From Apricaphanius iberus (Eukaryota; Chordata; Actinopteri; Cyprinodontiformes; Aphaniidae), in contig JAPXFQ010000192.1 of the NCBI GenBank assembly GCA_028564705.1, positions 186,001 to 250,000 of the forward strand: a stretch of DNA of 64,000 bases, in the 5' to 3' direction. Below, one piece after another: positions 33,836 to 44,322 of the stretch (position 1 is its first letter; every line of letters begins with the position of its first letter). Both the position numbers and the translations under genes were made by a program. The notes beneath the pieces were generated by a model. That model had not been told where the DNA came from and searched no databases. It was given only the letters and a program-made list of their open reading frames with translations.

Positions 33836-35090
33836 CTAGGACCTACGTAGCTGCCGTGAGTTCTCCCTGCTTGTCAGTGCGGTCTTTCGTCTCTGCCTCC
33901 TGGTGGGTGAACATGGGGGACTTGAAGCCATAGTAGATCTCAAAGGGGTAGAGCTTGGTTTAAGAGGAGCCCTGAAGGTTAGCAGAGAGTTATGTCCAGA
34001 GGAGGTGCCGAGGCCAAAGAGTAAGCTAAGCACAGCAGGAACTTGCCCGCCTGTTGGTTGGCGTGTTCGGTCTGCCTATTAGATTCACTAATGCAGTCCC
34101 CAATTGGAAATCAAGTTGCGGGTCAAGCCATAGAGACGGACCATGTGGCGGAGCAGCAGCTCAGCAGTCTCTGAGGTAGGTAGGCTGGGGAGAGCAACCA
34201 GGTCAATGGCCTTGGAGAACCTGTCAACAAAGGTTGCAATGATTGTCATGCAGTTTACGAAGTGTACCCCACGTGAGACCAGGGTTTGGAGGGTATTGTT
34301 AGTGGATGAAGGAGTACTCCTGGTCTTTTGGTGGTGGGTTTAGAGTGGGCCCAAATGGTGCAGGCGCTGACAAACTCCTTAACATCTTTGTTAATGGATG
34401 GCCACCAGAGGGTCTGGTGTAGGAATATGAGTGTTCTGGCGGGTCCAGGGTGGCCTTCGATGGACGAGGAATGGCCACAGATTAGCGCTTAATGTTGGCA
34501 CTGATGAGGGATATAGAGGCGTTAGGTAGGGGTCTCCAGGGGAGATGGATCCGTGGATTGGGCAGCCAGGATGGATGGCTCGAGTGGCCACTGGAGGGGA
34601 GCTAGGATGTTATGCGGGGCGATGATGGTCCTGGTTTAAGAAGCAGGAGTGGATGAAGAGTGTTTTCGAGAGAGTGCCGTCCACCTTCTTATTTCGTGAG
34701 CCGGGTCTGTATGAGATGTGGAAGCTATATACTGTTCAAAGAAGAGAGCCTGGCAGGCCTGACGGGGGTTAAGCTGCTTGCCCTACTAGATATGGGTGAG
34801 GTTCTACTGGTCTGTGTAGATGAAGAAAAAGGATCTGATGTGCTGATGAGATGATGCCACTCTTCCAGTGCCCATTTAATGGCCAGCAGCCCTCAGTCCC
34901 CCACCACATTGCTTAACGGGGAAAAAATTCTTAGTAAAGACGCAGCAGGGGTGTGTCTTTCGATAGGAGCCCTTCTGGGAAAACACGGAGCCTGCACTCA
35001 CCTCGGAGCCATCCAATTTGACAATGAAGTTTTTAGTACAGTTGTAGGATCGGAGCTGAGAAGAATGTTTGGATGATATCTCAGAAGGCT
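33836..35090 (-). pseudogene. Ty3/Gypsy copy B, RNase H to integrase, heavily decayed
   Basis: On the minus strand, reading down from 35090, I see SQR-like APIERHTPAASLLRIFSPLS, then VGDRELLAIKWALEEWHH (RNase H), then near 34220 ATFVDRFSKAIDLVALPSLP, TSETAELLLRHMVRLYGL (integrase core), and ESNRQTEHANQQAGKFLL near 34080. Many stops and frameshifts are present and no LTR is visible. It is in the opposite orientation to copy A and lies right next to it, with boundaries approximate. Confidence 0.75.
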
Positions 35091-35219
35091 TTCAGGGGGA
35101 GTGAGAATGTATGTTGGCTCTCTTTTCCCTCACATTTCCCACACAACAAACCTCTTTGCCACCATTTTTCTTCTTATACCACTCACAGACACACACACAG
35201 AATTTTTTTCATAGCATTA

Positions 35220-35222
<3 letters not shown>

Positions 35223-35282
<60 letters not shown>
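35223..35282. repeat. (TC)n microsatellite
   Basis: A pure run of 30 TC dinucleotides. The listed plus-strand frames here only translate this run (Leu-Ser repeats) and are not genes. Confidence 0.98.
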
Positions 35283-35285
<3 letters not shown>

Positions 35286-35599
35286 CTTACCTTTAACATA
35301 TCCCTAATTTTCTTCTATTTTTCTCCTTAAGTTTCTTCTTCTGGACTTGTAATTAGGTAAGCAAAAACGAAGACTGTTCTTGTGTTTCCATGGTGATATT
35401 AACCATCCAATGTTAGTGATACTTGTAAGGTTTCTCTTAGGCTTCTCAAATGGAATGTTTATGGTTCCAGTATCAGAGAGAAAAGAGTTAAGGCAGATGG
35501 CAGAGAACTGCTGATCCATGTTTATGTCTGTACCATTTTAATTCTGTTGAACTTTTGGAATTATCACAAATATAAACTTCTTCTAAACCCTCAACTTTT

Positions 35600-36778
35600 A
35601 TGTTAGACCCAATACCAACCAAATTATTGGTTACTGGCCCTATTCTAGACATGATGAATGCATCCTTAATAAATGGATATATGCCACATGAGTTTAAGGT
35701 TGCTGTAATTAAACTATTACTCAAGAAGCCCTCCCTGGATCAAAATGACTTGGCTAACTACAGACCTATATATAGAAAAATAGTTGCTAATCAACTACGT
35801 GAGCATCTAAACAGCAAAACCTGTTTGAAGAATTTCAGTCAGCCTTTAGAGCTCTTCATAACACTTAAACAGCACTGGTGAAAGTTACTAATCATATTCT
35901 AATGGCCTCAGATAATAGATTTTGGACTGTTCTGATCTTGTTAGATCTCAGTGCTGCTTTTTACACAGTCAGTCATAATATTCTCTTAGAAAGGCTTGAA
36001 CATTTTGTAGGGATCAAGGGAACAGCACTAGGCTGGTTTAAATCATATCTGTCCAACAGATTCCAGTTTGTTCATGTCAATGATAAATCATCTTCACACT
36101 CAAGGGTTACTGAAACCAATCAGTTAGGTAGATTACAAGCTTGTCTGGAAGACATAAAAACCCAGATGAATTTACTTCTTTAAATTCAAACAAGACAGAA
36201 GTTGTTGTCTTTGGATCAGAAGCTTTAAAAGGGAAACTGCTAAATCAATCACTTCACAATCACAATCATTAATTTGGCCTCTGGTAATAATGTAAACAAA
36301 CTCGTGTAATTTTTGACCAATACATGACATTTAAATCCCATATTTAACAGGTTTCTACGATTTCTTTCTTTCACCTCTGGAACATTGCTAAAATTAGAAA
36401 ACATCCTGTCATGGAGTGATGCAGAGAAACTAGTCCATGCATTTGTAACTTTAAGGCTGGAGTACTGTAATTCCTTATTATCAGGAAGTCCCCGAAATGC
36501 AATTAAAAGCCTTCAGTTGATACAAAATGCTGCAGCAAGAGTTCTGATGAATATTAAAAAGAGAGATCACATTTCTCCTGTTTTAGCTTCTCTCCATTGA
36601 CTCCCTGTTAAATCCAGAATAGAGTTTAAGATCCTACTCCTTACGTATAAAGCCCTTAACAATCAAGCTCCATCGTACAAAGAGATCTGATTGTTCCATA
36701 TGTTCCTAACAGAGCACCTCGTTCTCAGTATGCAGGTCTACTGGTAGTTCCTAGGATTACTAAAAGTAGAATGGGAGG
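35600..36778 (+). pseudogene. L2 ORF2 RT fragments of copy 3
   Basis: Three frames: 35600-35881 (LDPIPTKLLVTGPILDMMNA, VIKLLLKKPSLDQNDLANYR), 35878-36183 (LLDLSAAFYTVSHNILLERL, GWFKSYLSNRFQFVHVNDK) and 36385-36600 (LRLEYCNSLLSGSPRNAIK). Compared with copy 1, the motif A aspartate in LSAAFDTV is Y here and the YADD segment is deleted, so the enzyme is dead by more than frameshifts. Confidence 0.8.
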
Positions 36779-37204
36779 CAGGTCTTTAAAGAGTAACTCA
36801 CCCCCCTACCAGAGTATATATCCCCACCCACATTTATTTTTGAAAAACCGCTCAAAAGGAGGCATTGCCTGGTGGACCAGTAAAAAAGCGGGGGGGATGA
36901 GTGGCTGGGAGTGGTCTGGGCTGTGACTGACAGGCAGCAGTGCAGCGTAGAGTCGCAGGCGGCCAGAAAGATGGAGAGAGCTGTAGGAATGCGAGCTCCT
37001 TTGCCTGGAAATAATCTGGATGTTGATTTTTCCCCTCAACTAACTTCCTTCTCCAAAGGAAAGAGAGTACAGGGAGATAGCGGAGAGGCGCCATACCGTT
37101 TCGGGCCGTTGTCTCCTTCTCTGCGCGGGGCAGCAGCAGATGCCGAGCCTGTGGCGCCATCTCTGAGTGGTACATTATTGTTGGCTACATCTAATGCTAG
37201 ATAT

Positions 37205-38568
37205 TAGGGGTGTGAGGAAAAATCGATTCACGTCTGAATCTCAATTCCTATTTAACAAGATTCAGAATCGATCCGAAATGTTTGAGAATCCATTCTCAAA
37301 AAATATGTTTTCTGAACCTTTTTACATTTTCACGTCGCGTAGTGTTTGTCATGCAGCGGCCACCGTCGCATTGACAGGTCTTATACGCCGTTGGCTATCT
37401 AGCACTAGCTACTAGCGCTAGATAGCTGTAGCCACTAGGCTAAAGCTTCAGCATGAAAGACAAAAGAGAAATCCAGCCCGCCCCGTCTTAGCTGAAGGTC
37501 AATGTTTGGGCCGTCTAAAAGGTTTTCTCCATGCTAATGACACCCTTGGCTAAAGTTTTTTTTTTTTTAAATAAATCTGCAAGTATATAAGAGCGATCTT
37601 TCTTTATAAGCTACACATAAACATCCAGCAGCGCTGCACACCTGTGGCGCTCTCAAGGAAGTCCGAAATATATGCTGAGTTCAATAACGTTAGGACTTTT
37701 AAAATTTCTAACAAAAACAATGAAAATAATAACATAAGCCATACATTTCTGTTTAATGATGGTTGATAAGCAACATTTGGTGCATACTAAATATTTTCAA
37801 TGTATGTTCTACTACGTACCAAAGAACAAAACAAAATACTTTTTTTTTTCTTCTTAAAATATATCAGCATTTTTTTTCAAGACTAGAAATTTTGTTTAAA
37901 AGGTCTTGAATGTCCAGTTGCAATTTCATGTCTTGTTACTTTTGAAGCAGTTCCCTTCTCTCAACATAGATTATTAAATAGAGCATCAACACAAAATGGA
38001 TTTTACAGAGTGGTATCAAACTCATTGCCATTTTGGGCCACATCAAGTTGGTGAATATCCTTAAAGGCGGCAGTTCTGGTAGAAAGTATTGATAAAACTA
38101 TAGCAAACTGTTAAATTTAGCCTCCGCATTCCAAAATTACGTCTTAAAATTAAATAATACTGCACATATTTACATAATGATGTGATTTAGGACTGTTCAA
38201 ATAAACAGTGATTTTATTTTACTGATAAAATTGTATTGGGATGCACAAAAATAGTACCTAAATTTTCGATCTTTAGGGTCATGTAGAGGGCCACATAAAT
38301 GGCCATGGAGGGCCTGATTTGGCCCCCGGGCCTTGAGTTTGACACATGTGCTCTATTACATTCATGGCTCACTTCATCACAGACACTTGGCAGATAAGGT
38401 TGTGTGTATTACAAACACAAATGATGAATGAAAGAGTATTGATTAAAAAAAATAAAATTATTTGAATTGAGAATCGCTTCTGAATCGAGAATCGTTTCTG
38501 AATCGAATCGTCACCCCAAGAATTGGAATCTAATTGAATCGTGAGATGTTGTAAGATTCCCATCCCTA
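37205..38568. mobile_element. Non-autonomous hAT nested inside the TIR element
   Basis: The ends are TAGGGGTGTGAGGAAAAATCG (start 37205) and AAGATTCCCATCCCTA (end 38568). The flanks CTAGATAT (37197-37204) and CTAAATAT (38569-38576) match at 7 of 8 bases, which fits an 8-bp hAT duplication with one mutation. The interior is non-coding and contains a further inserted block at about 37977-38357. Internal GAATCGATTC-type palindromes lie near both ends. Confidence 0.8.
37977..38357. mobile_element. Innermost hAT-like block with GTATCAAACTC / GAGTTTGACAC ends
   Basis: The left side has GTGGTATCAAACTCATTGCC and TTTTGGGCCACATC. The right side has TTTGGCCCCCGGGCC then TTGAGTTTGACACATGTG, an inverted pair typical of hAT elements with TGTCAAACTC ends. 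The outer bases AATAGAGCA (37977-37985) and TGCTCTATT (38349-38357) are inverted too, with about 24 extra bases on the left. No target duplication is visible, so the boundaries are tentative. Confidence 0.55.
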
Positions 38569-39139
38569 CTAAATATAGATTAGGTCGAGTAATTTTCGTG
38601 ACTCTGCCTGGAAAGGAGCACCTGCGGCCACTGTACGTCATTGTCTGCAACAGAAAATGTGTGTTGCAGAGAGATGTATCCAAGCATGATAAGAAAATCA
38701 TTCAGGAATGTGTAAAAAAAACCCACACCATAATTCATCACAATTATTCCATTAAAAATGAACTCTTAGCCCATATTTTATTTTCCATTTACTGATATAT
38801 CCGTTATTCCCTTTGTCATAGGTAATGAGCAAATGTCACTAAATGTACTAAAATACATAAAATAATGACTGTAGATGTAGATAGTGTTATTATATACTCA
38901 TTTATAAAGTTGTTCAACAACAACAAAAAAAGATTTTGGGGTGAGTTACTCTTTTAGTTATCAGGCTCCTCTCCTGTGGAACCAGCTCCCAGTTTTAATC
39001 CATGAGGCAGATACTCTTTCTATTTTCAAGACTAGGCTTGCAACCTTCCTTTTTGATAAAGCTTATAGTTAGAATGGCTTAGGTTATCCTGATCTGTTTT
39101 TGTAGTTATGCTGCTAGAATAGAATAGAATCAGGAGACA

Positions 39140-42046
39140 AACAGGAGCTGAAATTTGTGCAGAAGAAACCGAAGTGGAAGATCAGGCAAGGGAAGGAAAA
39201 CTACAGAAGGAAGATGGAGGAGGAGCTGCAGCAGGATAACACCAGGGGAGTTTGGAACCCTTTAAAATCAATATCTGGTCAAAAAAACAACCCCCCAGGC
39301 TGCAGGAGACTTAGGGTTGGTAAATGACCTTAAAAAATATTTTAATAGGTTTGACCGGCATCCCCCCCTGCTGCAATCTCCCTCATCTTCAGTGACAGCG
39401 TGCCTTTCATCTCAGGACTTCACAACTCCAGCTCCCAGCCGACTCACCCGCCCCCGGCTCCTGAGGGCTCCAACACACATCCCCTTACAACGACCAACAT
39501 CTTGTCCCTCTCAGCAAGTGAAGAAAGAGCTCCTTAAGATCGAAGTGCGGAAGGCTGCAGGTCCAGATGGCATCAGCTCCAGGCTCCTGGAGTGCTGTGC
39601 AGATGAACTTTGTGGCATTTTAGGATATCTGTTCAACCAGAGCCTGTTGCTGGGGAAAGTACCACAGCTGTGGAAGACCTCCTGTGTGGTAGCGGTCCAA
39701 AGACCTCCAACCCCAACAATATCAGCAGCTACAGGCCGGTAGCCGTGACATCACATCTGATGAAGACCCTCAAGAGGTGTGTTCTAAACCATCTGCAACT
39801 CCTGGTGGTTTCTTCATTGGATCCGCTACAGTTTTCTTATTGAGCTGGCATTGGGATGGAGGAAGCCATCATCTACCTGCTGCACCGAGCTCTGACTCAA
39901 CCGGAGAAGCCTGGAAGCACTGTGAGGATCATGTTCTTTGATTTCTCCAGTGCTTTTTAACCCTCTAGGCGCCGGGGTTTTTTCTATAAAATATTCCATT
40001 TTGATATCACTAGTTCAAAATGTTGTAGCTTTAATATGATTATAGATAAAGGTACACTGTAAATTAGAAAAATCTTCAGTATGATCCAAAGTTTGTGTAA
40101 CGAGCAAAATCAAATATCTAATTTGCATATTATGACGTCATCAGGCGTTGGCACTAGTGGATTGCATGACTTTAACATTTTTTTTTTGCTTTTTTACATT
40201 GTTTAAAACTTTTTTTTCATCAATAATTTTATATTTTTATTTAGATTTTTCTATATATGTATTTTCTACATCTATATGTTTCATTTTTTGGGCTTTTTTT
40301 CAAGAACAGGTGGATATATCTGTTTGTCCTTTCTTATTTGGCTCTGTTACTCTATTCACTATATAAAATCAACAGAAAGAAAATATTGGCCGCAGAATTT
40401 TACAGATCCGTCCCAAACATAAACATAACAGGCTTATCAAATTGTCTGATCCACTGGTGATTCTACTCTTCCTCATCTGTCAAGCAAACCTCGCCAAAAT
40501 CATCATCATCCTCACTTGCAGCGGGACAGAGAACTTTACTGCTGTTTACTCGCTTATAAGCGGTCTTTTTTCTCTACTGTTTTCGATCGCATCTGCTATT
40601 ATTTCCACTGATTTTTACATCCCTCCCACCTTGATCACAATTAGCGTTGTGATGACCACCTTGCTACCCGAACACATACCTTTCTCTCACTGTGAGAACG
40701 TGATGCAGAGCTGGAATGTTGCTGCTTGTGGAGCATCATGGCGAAACGGGACTGGCTGTTGCTGCGGGACATTTTAGTTTCCCTTTCTCCCGGGACAACT
40801 GAACAGATCAGAGGTAAATATTTCTCTTCAGAATCTGAATAAGCCAATACTTTCCGGCGGGGAATACCGACATCTCGGCCTCATTAGTTTTACCGTTCTT
40901 AAAGTCGCGTTCTCTATACTGTGACCGCAGCAGCTGCACCTCGCGTCCCCCGCTCGCGGCACTGACTTAAAGGCCGATTTACTCCAAAAGTTTCCACGGT
41001 AACACACCCAAAAAGGTGTCCAAGATTAAAGGGACACATGTCCGGCATCTCCTGGTGTAAAGTAGTAATTAAATTAGTGGCCCTATCTCCAGCTGTGGCT
41101 CGTTAAAGTCGCAATGTTGCTTGTCGCAATATTGCGACTTTGGCGCCTAGAGGGTTAACACCATCCAGCCACGACTTCTGAGGGACAAGCTGGAGCTGTC
41201 ATGAGTGGACCACCACATGTCCCAGTGGATACTGGACTACCTCACAGGACACCCACAGTATGTGAGGACACAGGGCCGTGTCTCTGACAGGCTGGTCTGC
41301 AGTATGGGGGCCCCACAGGGAACCGTGTTGGCACCGTTCCTCTTCCCCCTCTACACTGCAGACTTCTCCATCAACCCCCACGCTGCCACCTTCAGAAGTT
41401 TTCTGATGACTCTGCTATAGTTGGATTCATTAAAGATGATGATGGCACAGAGTACAGACAGGATCCTGGACTGGTGCCAGCAGAACCACCTGCTGATCAA
41501 CGCTGGAAAAACCAAAGAGTTGGTGGTGGACATCTGAAGAAACAGACTCACCACACTGACACCGGTGAACATCCAGGGAGTGGACATTGAGATAGTGGAC
41601 TCTTATAGGTACCTGGGTGTTCACCTGAACAATAAACTAGAGTGGAGCCACAACACTGATGCTCTTTATAGGAAGGGTCAGAGCAGACTCTACCTGCTGA
41701 GACGGCTGAGGTCATTTTGAGTCCAGGGATGGCTTCTGTTATTTTTTACACTGTTTTGTATTGGAGCAGCAGTTTATCGACAGCTGACAGGAAAAGGTTG
41801 GATAAACTCATCAGGAAGGCCAGCTCTGTTCTAGGATGCCCCCTGGATCCAGTGCAGTTGGTGGGAGACAGAAGGACTGTAGTTAAAATAACATCTCTGA
41901 TGGACAGAGTCTCCCACCCCATGCATGGAAATGTTCTTGAAATGCAGCGCTCATTCAGTGACAGACTGCTGCATCCTAGATGCTTGAAGGAGCGATTCTG
42001 CAGGTTCTTCCTCCCTGCAGCTGTTAGACTGTACAATCTGAGCTGA
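39140..42046 (+). pseudogene. Rex1 ORF2: linker, RT and C-terminal domain
   Basis: The first part has KFVQKKPKWKIRQGKENYRR (linker). The RT has VRKAAGPDGISSRLLECCA, LWKTSCVVAV and RPVAVTSHLMKTLKRCVLNH, then MFFDFSSAF at motif A. After the inserted element it continues NTIQPRLLRDKLEL, a stop, then WILDYLTGHPQYVRTQGRVS, CSMGAPQGTVLAPFLFPLYT, and in another frame FSDDSAIVGF, which corresponds to the (F/Y)xDD box. The C-terminal domain (41717-42046) has RKRLDKLIRKASSVLGCPLD, ITSLMDRVSHPMH and FLPAAVRLYN. Stops and shifts make it inactive. Confidence 0.9.
39961..41154. mobile_element. TTAA-type (piggyBac-like) non-autonomous element, copy B, complete
   Basis: TIRs are CCCTCTAGGCGCC (39961-39973) and GGCGCCTAGAGGG (41142-41154), perfectly inverted. 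TTAA lies on both sides (39957-39960 and 41155-41158). TTAA duplications with CCC-starting TIRs are characteristic of the piggyBac superfamily. Length is 1,194 bp. Near the right end is a perfect 16-bp palindrome GTCGCAATATTGCGAC (41124-41139). No transposase core is recognised. Removing it restores the Rex1 motif SAFNTIQP apart from one extra T. Confidence 0.9.
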
Positions 42047-42429
42047 ATAGACATAGATGTTCACACCATTGTGGCCAATTAAAGGATTATTCTATTCTAT
42101 AAGTTTAGACTGTTGGAGGACAGACTGACCAATTTTCTTCTCTCCTCTACTTTTCTCTTCTACTACTCTCCAGATATATTTTTCCTAATGTTAATGCGAT
42201 TGTTAACCCAGTTTTCTCTCAGTATTTTTCTCCCCATAGAAGCTCCACACAGTCTGGTATCCTGCTAAACTATAATGCCCCCTGCTGGATGGGGAATATC
42301 AGTCCAGATGATTCTCAAAGTGACTAAGCATCCTCCATGCTGTCTCTTCTCTGTCTTCTCAGACCCTCAGACAGTCGTGGCAGATTACTGCTTGTAGTGA
42401 GCGAGGGTTCTGCCAGACGTTAAAGGTAG

Positions 42430-43030
42430 AACATATGTAACAGAACAGAAAAATATATTTTTTTAAAATACAATCAAAGACAGAATATGTACATCAACAC
42501 AGAATAAGAATATGTACATCAGGTTGAAAATAATGTGCAAATTATATCGGTGTGGTTGTTTAGTGCAAATGTAAGATACAGTGCAGGTGTTAAATATTTA
42601 TATTTGTTGGGAGCAGTTTTGGTTGTACAGTCTGACAGCTGCAGGGAGGAAGGACCTGCGGAAACGCTCCTTTGTGCATCTAGGATGCAGCAGTCTGTCA
42701 CTGAAGGAGCTCTGCAGTTCAGCAACATTTCCATGCATGGGGTGGGAGACTCTGTCCATCAGAGATGTTATTTTAGCCAGAGTCCTTCTGTCTCCCACCA
42801 CCTGCACTGGATCCAGGCTGCATCCTAGAACAGAGCTGGCCTTCCTGATGAGTTTATCCAACCTCTTCCTCTCAGCTGTTGATAAACTGCTGCTCCAACA
42901 TACAGTACTGTAAAAAATGACGGAGGCCACCACAGAGTCATAGAAGGTCCTTAACAGCGCTCCCTGAACTCTAAATGACCTCAGCCTCCTCAGCAGGTAG
43001 AGTCTGCTCTGACCCTTCCTGTAAAAATAC
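42430..43030 (-). mobile_element. Rex1 LINE, copy B (3' end), inverted to copy A
   Basis: The minus strand (42598-42933) encodes AERKRLDKLIRKASSVLGCS, ITSLMDRVSHPMHGNVAELQ and FLPAAVRLYN, the same C-terminal domain as in copy A, with a 3' UTR down to about 42430. Upstream it extends to about 43030 with RQSRLYLLRRLRSFRV-like sequence, then stops. It faces copy A tail to tail, separated by the end of L2 copy 3. Confidence 0.85.
42598..42933 (-). pseudogene. Rex1 ORF2 C-terminal domain, copy B
   Basis: 111 open codons from VASVIFYSTVCWSSSLS to the end NCSQQI. The domain is the conserved tail of Rex1 ORF2 and is more intact than in copy A, although RT and endonuclease are absent. It is inactive by truncation. 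Confidence 0.8.
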
Positions 43031-43921
43031 CACAGTTGTCAGCTAATAAGATGTCTACTGCAATTCTGTGATGATTAGTTTCATGGTCTGTAGTGTAATA
43101 ATGTGTGTATAATTAAGTTTACAGGAGTACATAAACCTGCAGTAAAGGTATTAACAGAACTTACATTTTACCTTTTTTTACCTTAGTAAAAGCGGTTAAA
43201 TTTTTTAAGGCCACATGAAAATTGAAGTAAGGAGGAGCAATTATTTTATCTGTTACAGAAAAAGGATTTTCCCAAAAGGAGTATGTGGTGTATTAGGGCT
43301 GGTTAACGGAGAACTAAAACAGGCATGATGAAGTTCAGAAGAAGTTGGCATAACTTTTAACAGTGGACGTGGACCTAAACAAACAACACAGTTCCCACCC
43401 ACAGTTTGTTGTACCATAAGCAGCCAGTTATTAGTGTCTTTTCCCAAAAGTCCAGTAGTTGCTTGGTAAGTTCATCAGTAGTTGTGACGCTTTCGGATTG
43501 AAATCATAGATGTGTCTCAGGAGCAAAAAGTAGTATTCCTTTGTTTCTGACAAAGTGTAATGTCACCAATTGTCAGGTTCAAAGTCACAGTGTCAGATCA
43601 GTCAACCAGTCAGTAATATCACCCCCTGGAGGCTGAGGAGTACTACCATCCTCTTTACTAAGGAAGTTCCTACCTGATCAGCTCATCAGCTGAGTGGAGG
43701 CACCTCTCTGCAGTGCACAAACAAATTCAGTCTGCACCTCTGAAGGGATCAGAGTGGATGCAGAAAACTGCTCAGCTTGGGGGAAACCACAAAGAGGCTA
43801 CTGGTATGATACTGACAACTTTTTTATTGTTGAATGAAGTTGAATGAAATTACCTGCTTAGGTTTGATTTAAAAAGTTTACTGTTTAAAATGCTGTGGAT
43901 GATATATTAATTAGACTCTTT
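43031..43921. other. No recognisable feature
   Basis: AT-rich unassigned sequence up to the SINE target duplication. Confidence 0.45.
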
Positions 43922-43935
43922 AATTTTAAGATCTG

Positions 43936-44308
43936 GCTGCACGGTGTCGCAGTGGTTAGCGCTGTTGCCTTGCAGCAAGAAGGTCATGGGTTCGTATCCC
44001 GGTCCAGGGCCTTTCTGCATGGAGTTTGCATGTTCTCCCCGTGCATGCGTGGGTTCTCTCCGGGTACTCCGGCTTCCTCCCACAGTCCAAAAACATGCAT
44101 GATAGGTGAATTGATCATTCTAAATTGTCCGTAGGAATGAATGTGAGTGTGAATGGTTGTCTGTCTCTCTGTGTTGGCCCTGCAACAGACTGGCGTCCTG
44201 TTCAGGGTGTACCCTGCCTAACGCCTGATAATTGCTGGGATAGGCTCCAGCTGCCCCGTGACCCTGAATTGGATAAGCGGTTAAGAAGATGGATGGATGG
44301 ATGGATGG
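43936..44308 (+). mobile_element. Full-length tRNA-headed SINE
   Basis: The direct repeats AATTTTAAGATCTG at 43922-43935 and 44309-44322 (14 bp, perfect) flank the element. The head has a polymerase III A box TGTCGCAGTGG (43945-43955) and B box GGTTCGTATCC (43989-43999), 33 bp apart, as in a tRNA gene. A body with TTCTCCCCGTGCATGCGTGG and GACTGGCGTCCTGTTCAGG follows, then the tail (GGAT)n. The family is widespread in teleosts. Other pieces in this window lie at 10536, 59054 and 63961. Confidence 0.92.
43945..43999 (+). promoter_or_regulatory. Internal RNA polymerase III promoter of the SINE (A and B boxes)
   Basis: TGTCGCAGTGG fits the TRGYNNARNGG A-box pattern. GGTTCGTATCC fits GGTTCGANTCC with one change (A to T at the seventh base). 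Position and spacing match tRNA-derived promoters. Confidence 0.7.
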
Positions 44309-44322
44309 AATTTTAAGATCTG

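Larger units (their letters stand above)
36789..38953. mobile_element. DNA transposon with perfect 16-bp TIRs, inserted in L2 copy 3
   Basis: The left end AAGAGTAACTCACCCC (36789-36804) is exactly inverted at 38938-38953. TTA flanks both sides (36786-36788 and 38954-38956), so the target duplication is probably TTA, as in PIF/Harbinger elements. Removing the insert restores L2 (GGCAGGTCT, then TTAGTTATCAGGCTCC) except for one T in a T-run. There is no recognised transposase. About 1.36 kb of the 2.17 kb is a later hAT insertion. Confidence 0.85.
39118..42100 (+). mobile_element. Rex1 (CR1-related) LINE, copy A, inserted in L2 copy 3
   Basis: Rex1 ORF2 is readable on the plus strand with frame changes. 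The element ends in AGGATTATTCTATTCTAT. Its left border carries AGAATAGAATAGAAT, the reverse complement of the tail motif. L2 continues directly after it (AAGTTTAGACTGTTGGAGGA). A TTAA-type DNA element interrupts it at 39961-41154. Confidence 0.85.
35515..42425 (+). mobile_element. L2-clade LINE, copy 3, split by two insertions
   Basis: Coding parts at 35515-36785 and 38957-39117 and a 3' UTR part at 42101-42425 are collinear with copies 1 and 2. The first gap holds a TIR element (36789-38953), the second a Rex1 (about 39118-42100). The coding part lacks the whole segment around the YADD box (a deletion near 36108, where HSRVT jumps to ETNQLGRLQACLEDIK). The UTR contains the blocks CCCAGTTTTCTCTCAGTATT and ATGCCCCCTGCTGGATGG shared with copy 2. 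It ends where the inverted Rex1 begins. Confidence 0.85.

Noticed and set aside
35073..35330. Plus-strand frames with long Leu-Ser repeats
   Set aside because: They translate the (TC)30 microsatellite and carry no other signal.
39317..39742. A host gene with a proline-rich domain
   Set aside because: The second half (KAAGPDGISSRLLECCADEL) is Rex1 RT; the proline-rich start is a frame-shifted Rex1 linker.
43945..43999. Possible tRNA gene
   Set aside because: A and B boxes are present, but no acceptor stem or anticodon arm can be folded. The head is followed by a SINE body and flanked by target duplications.
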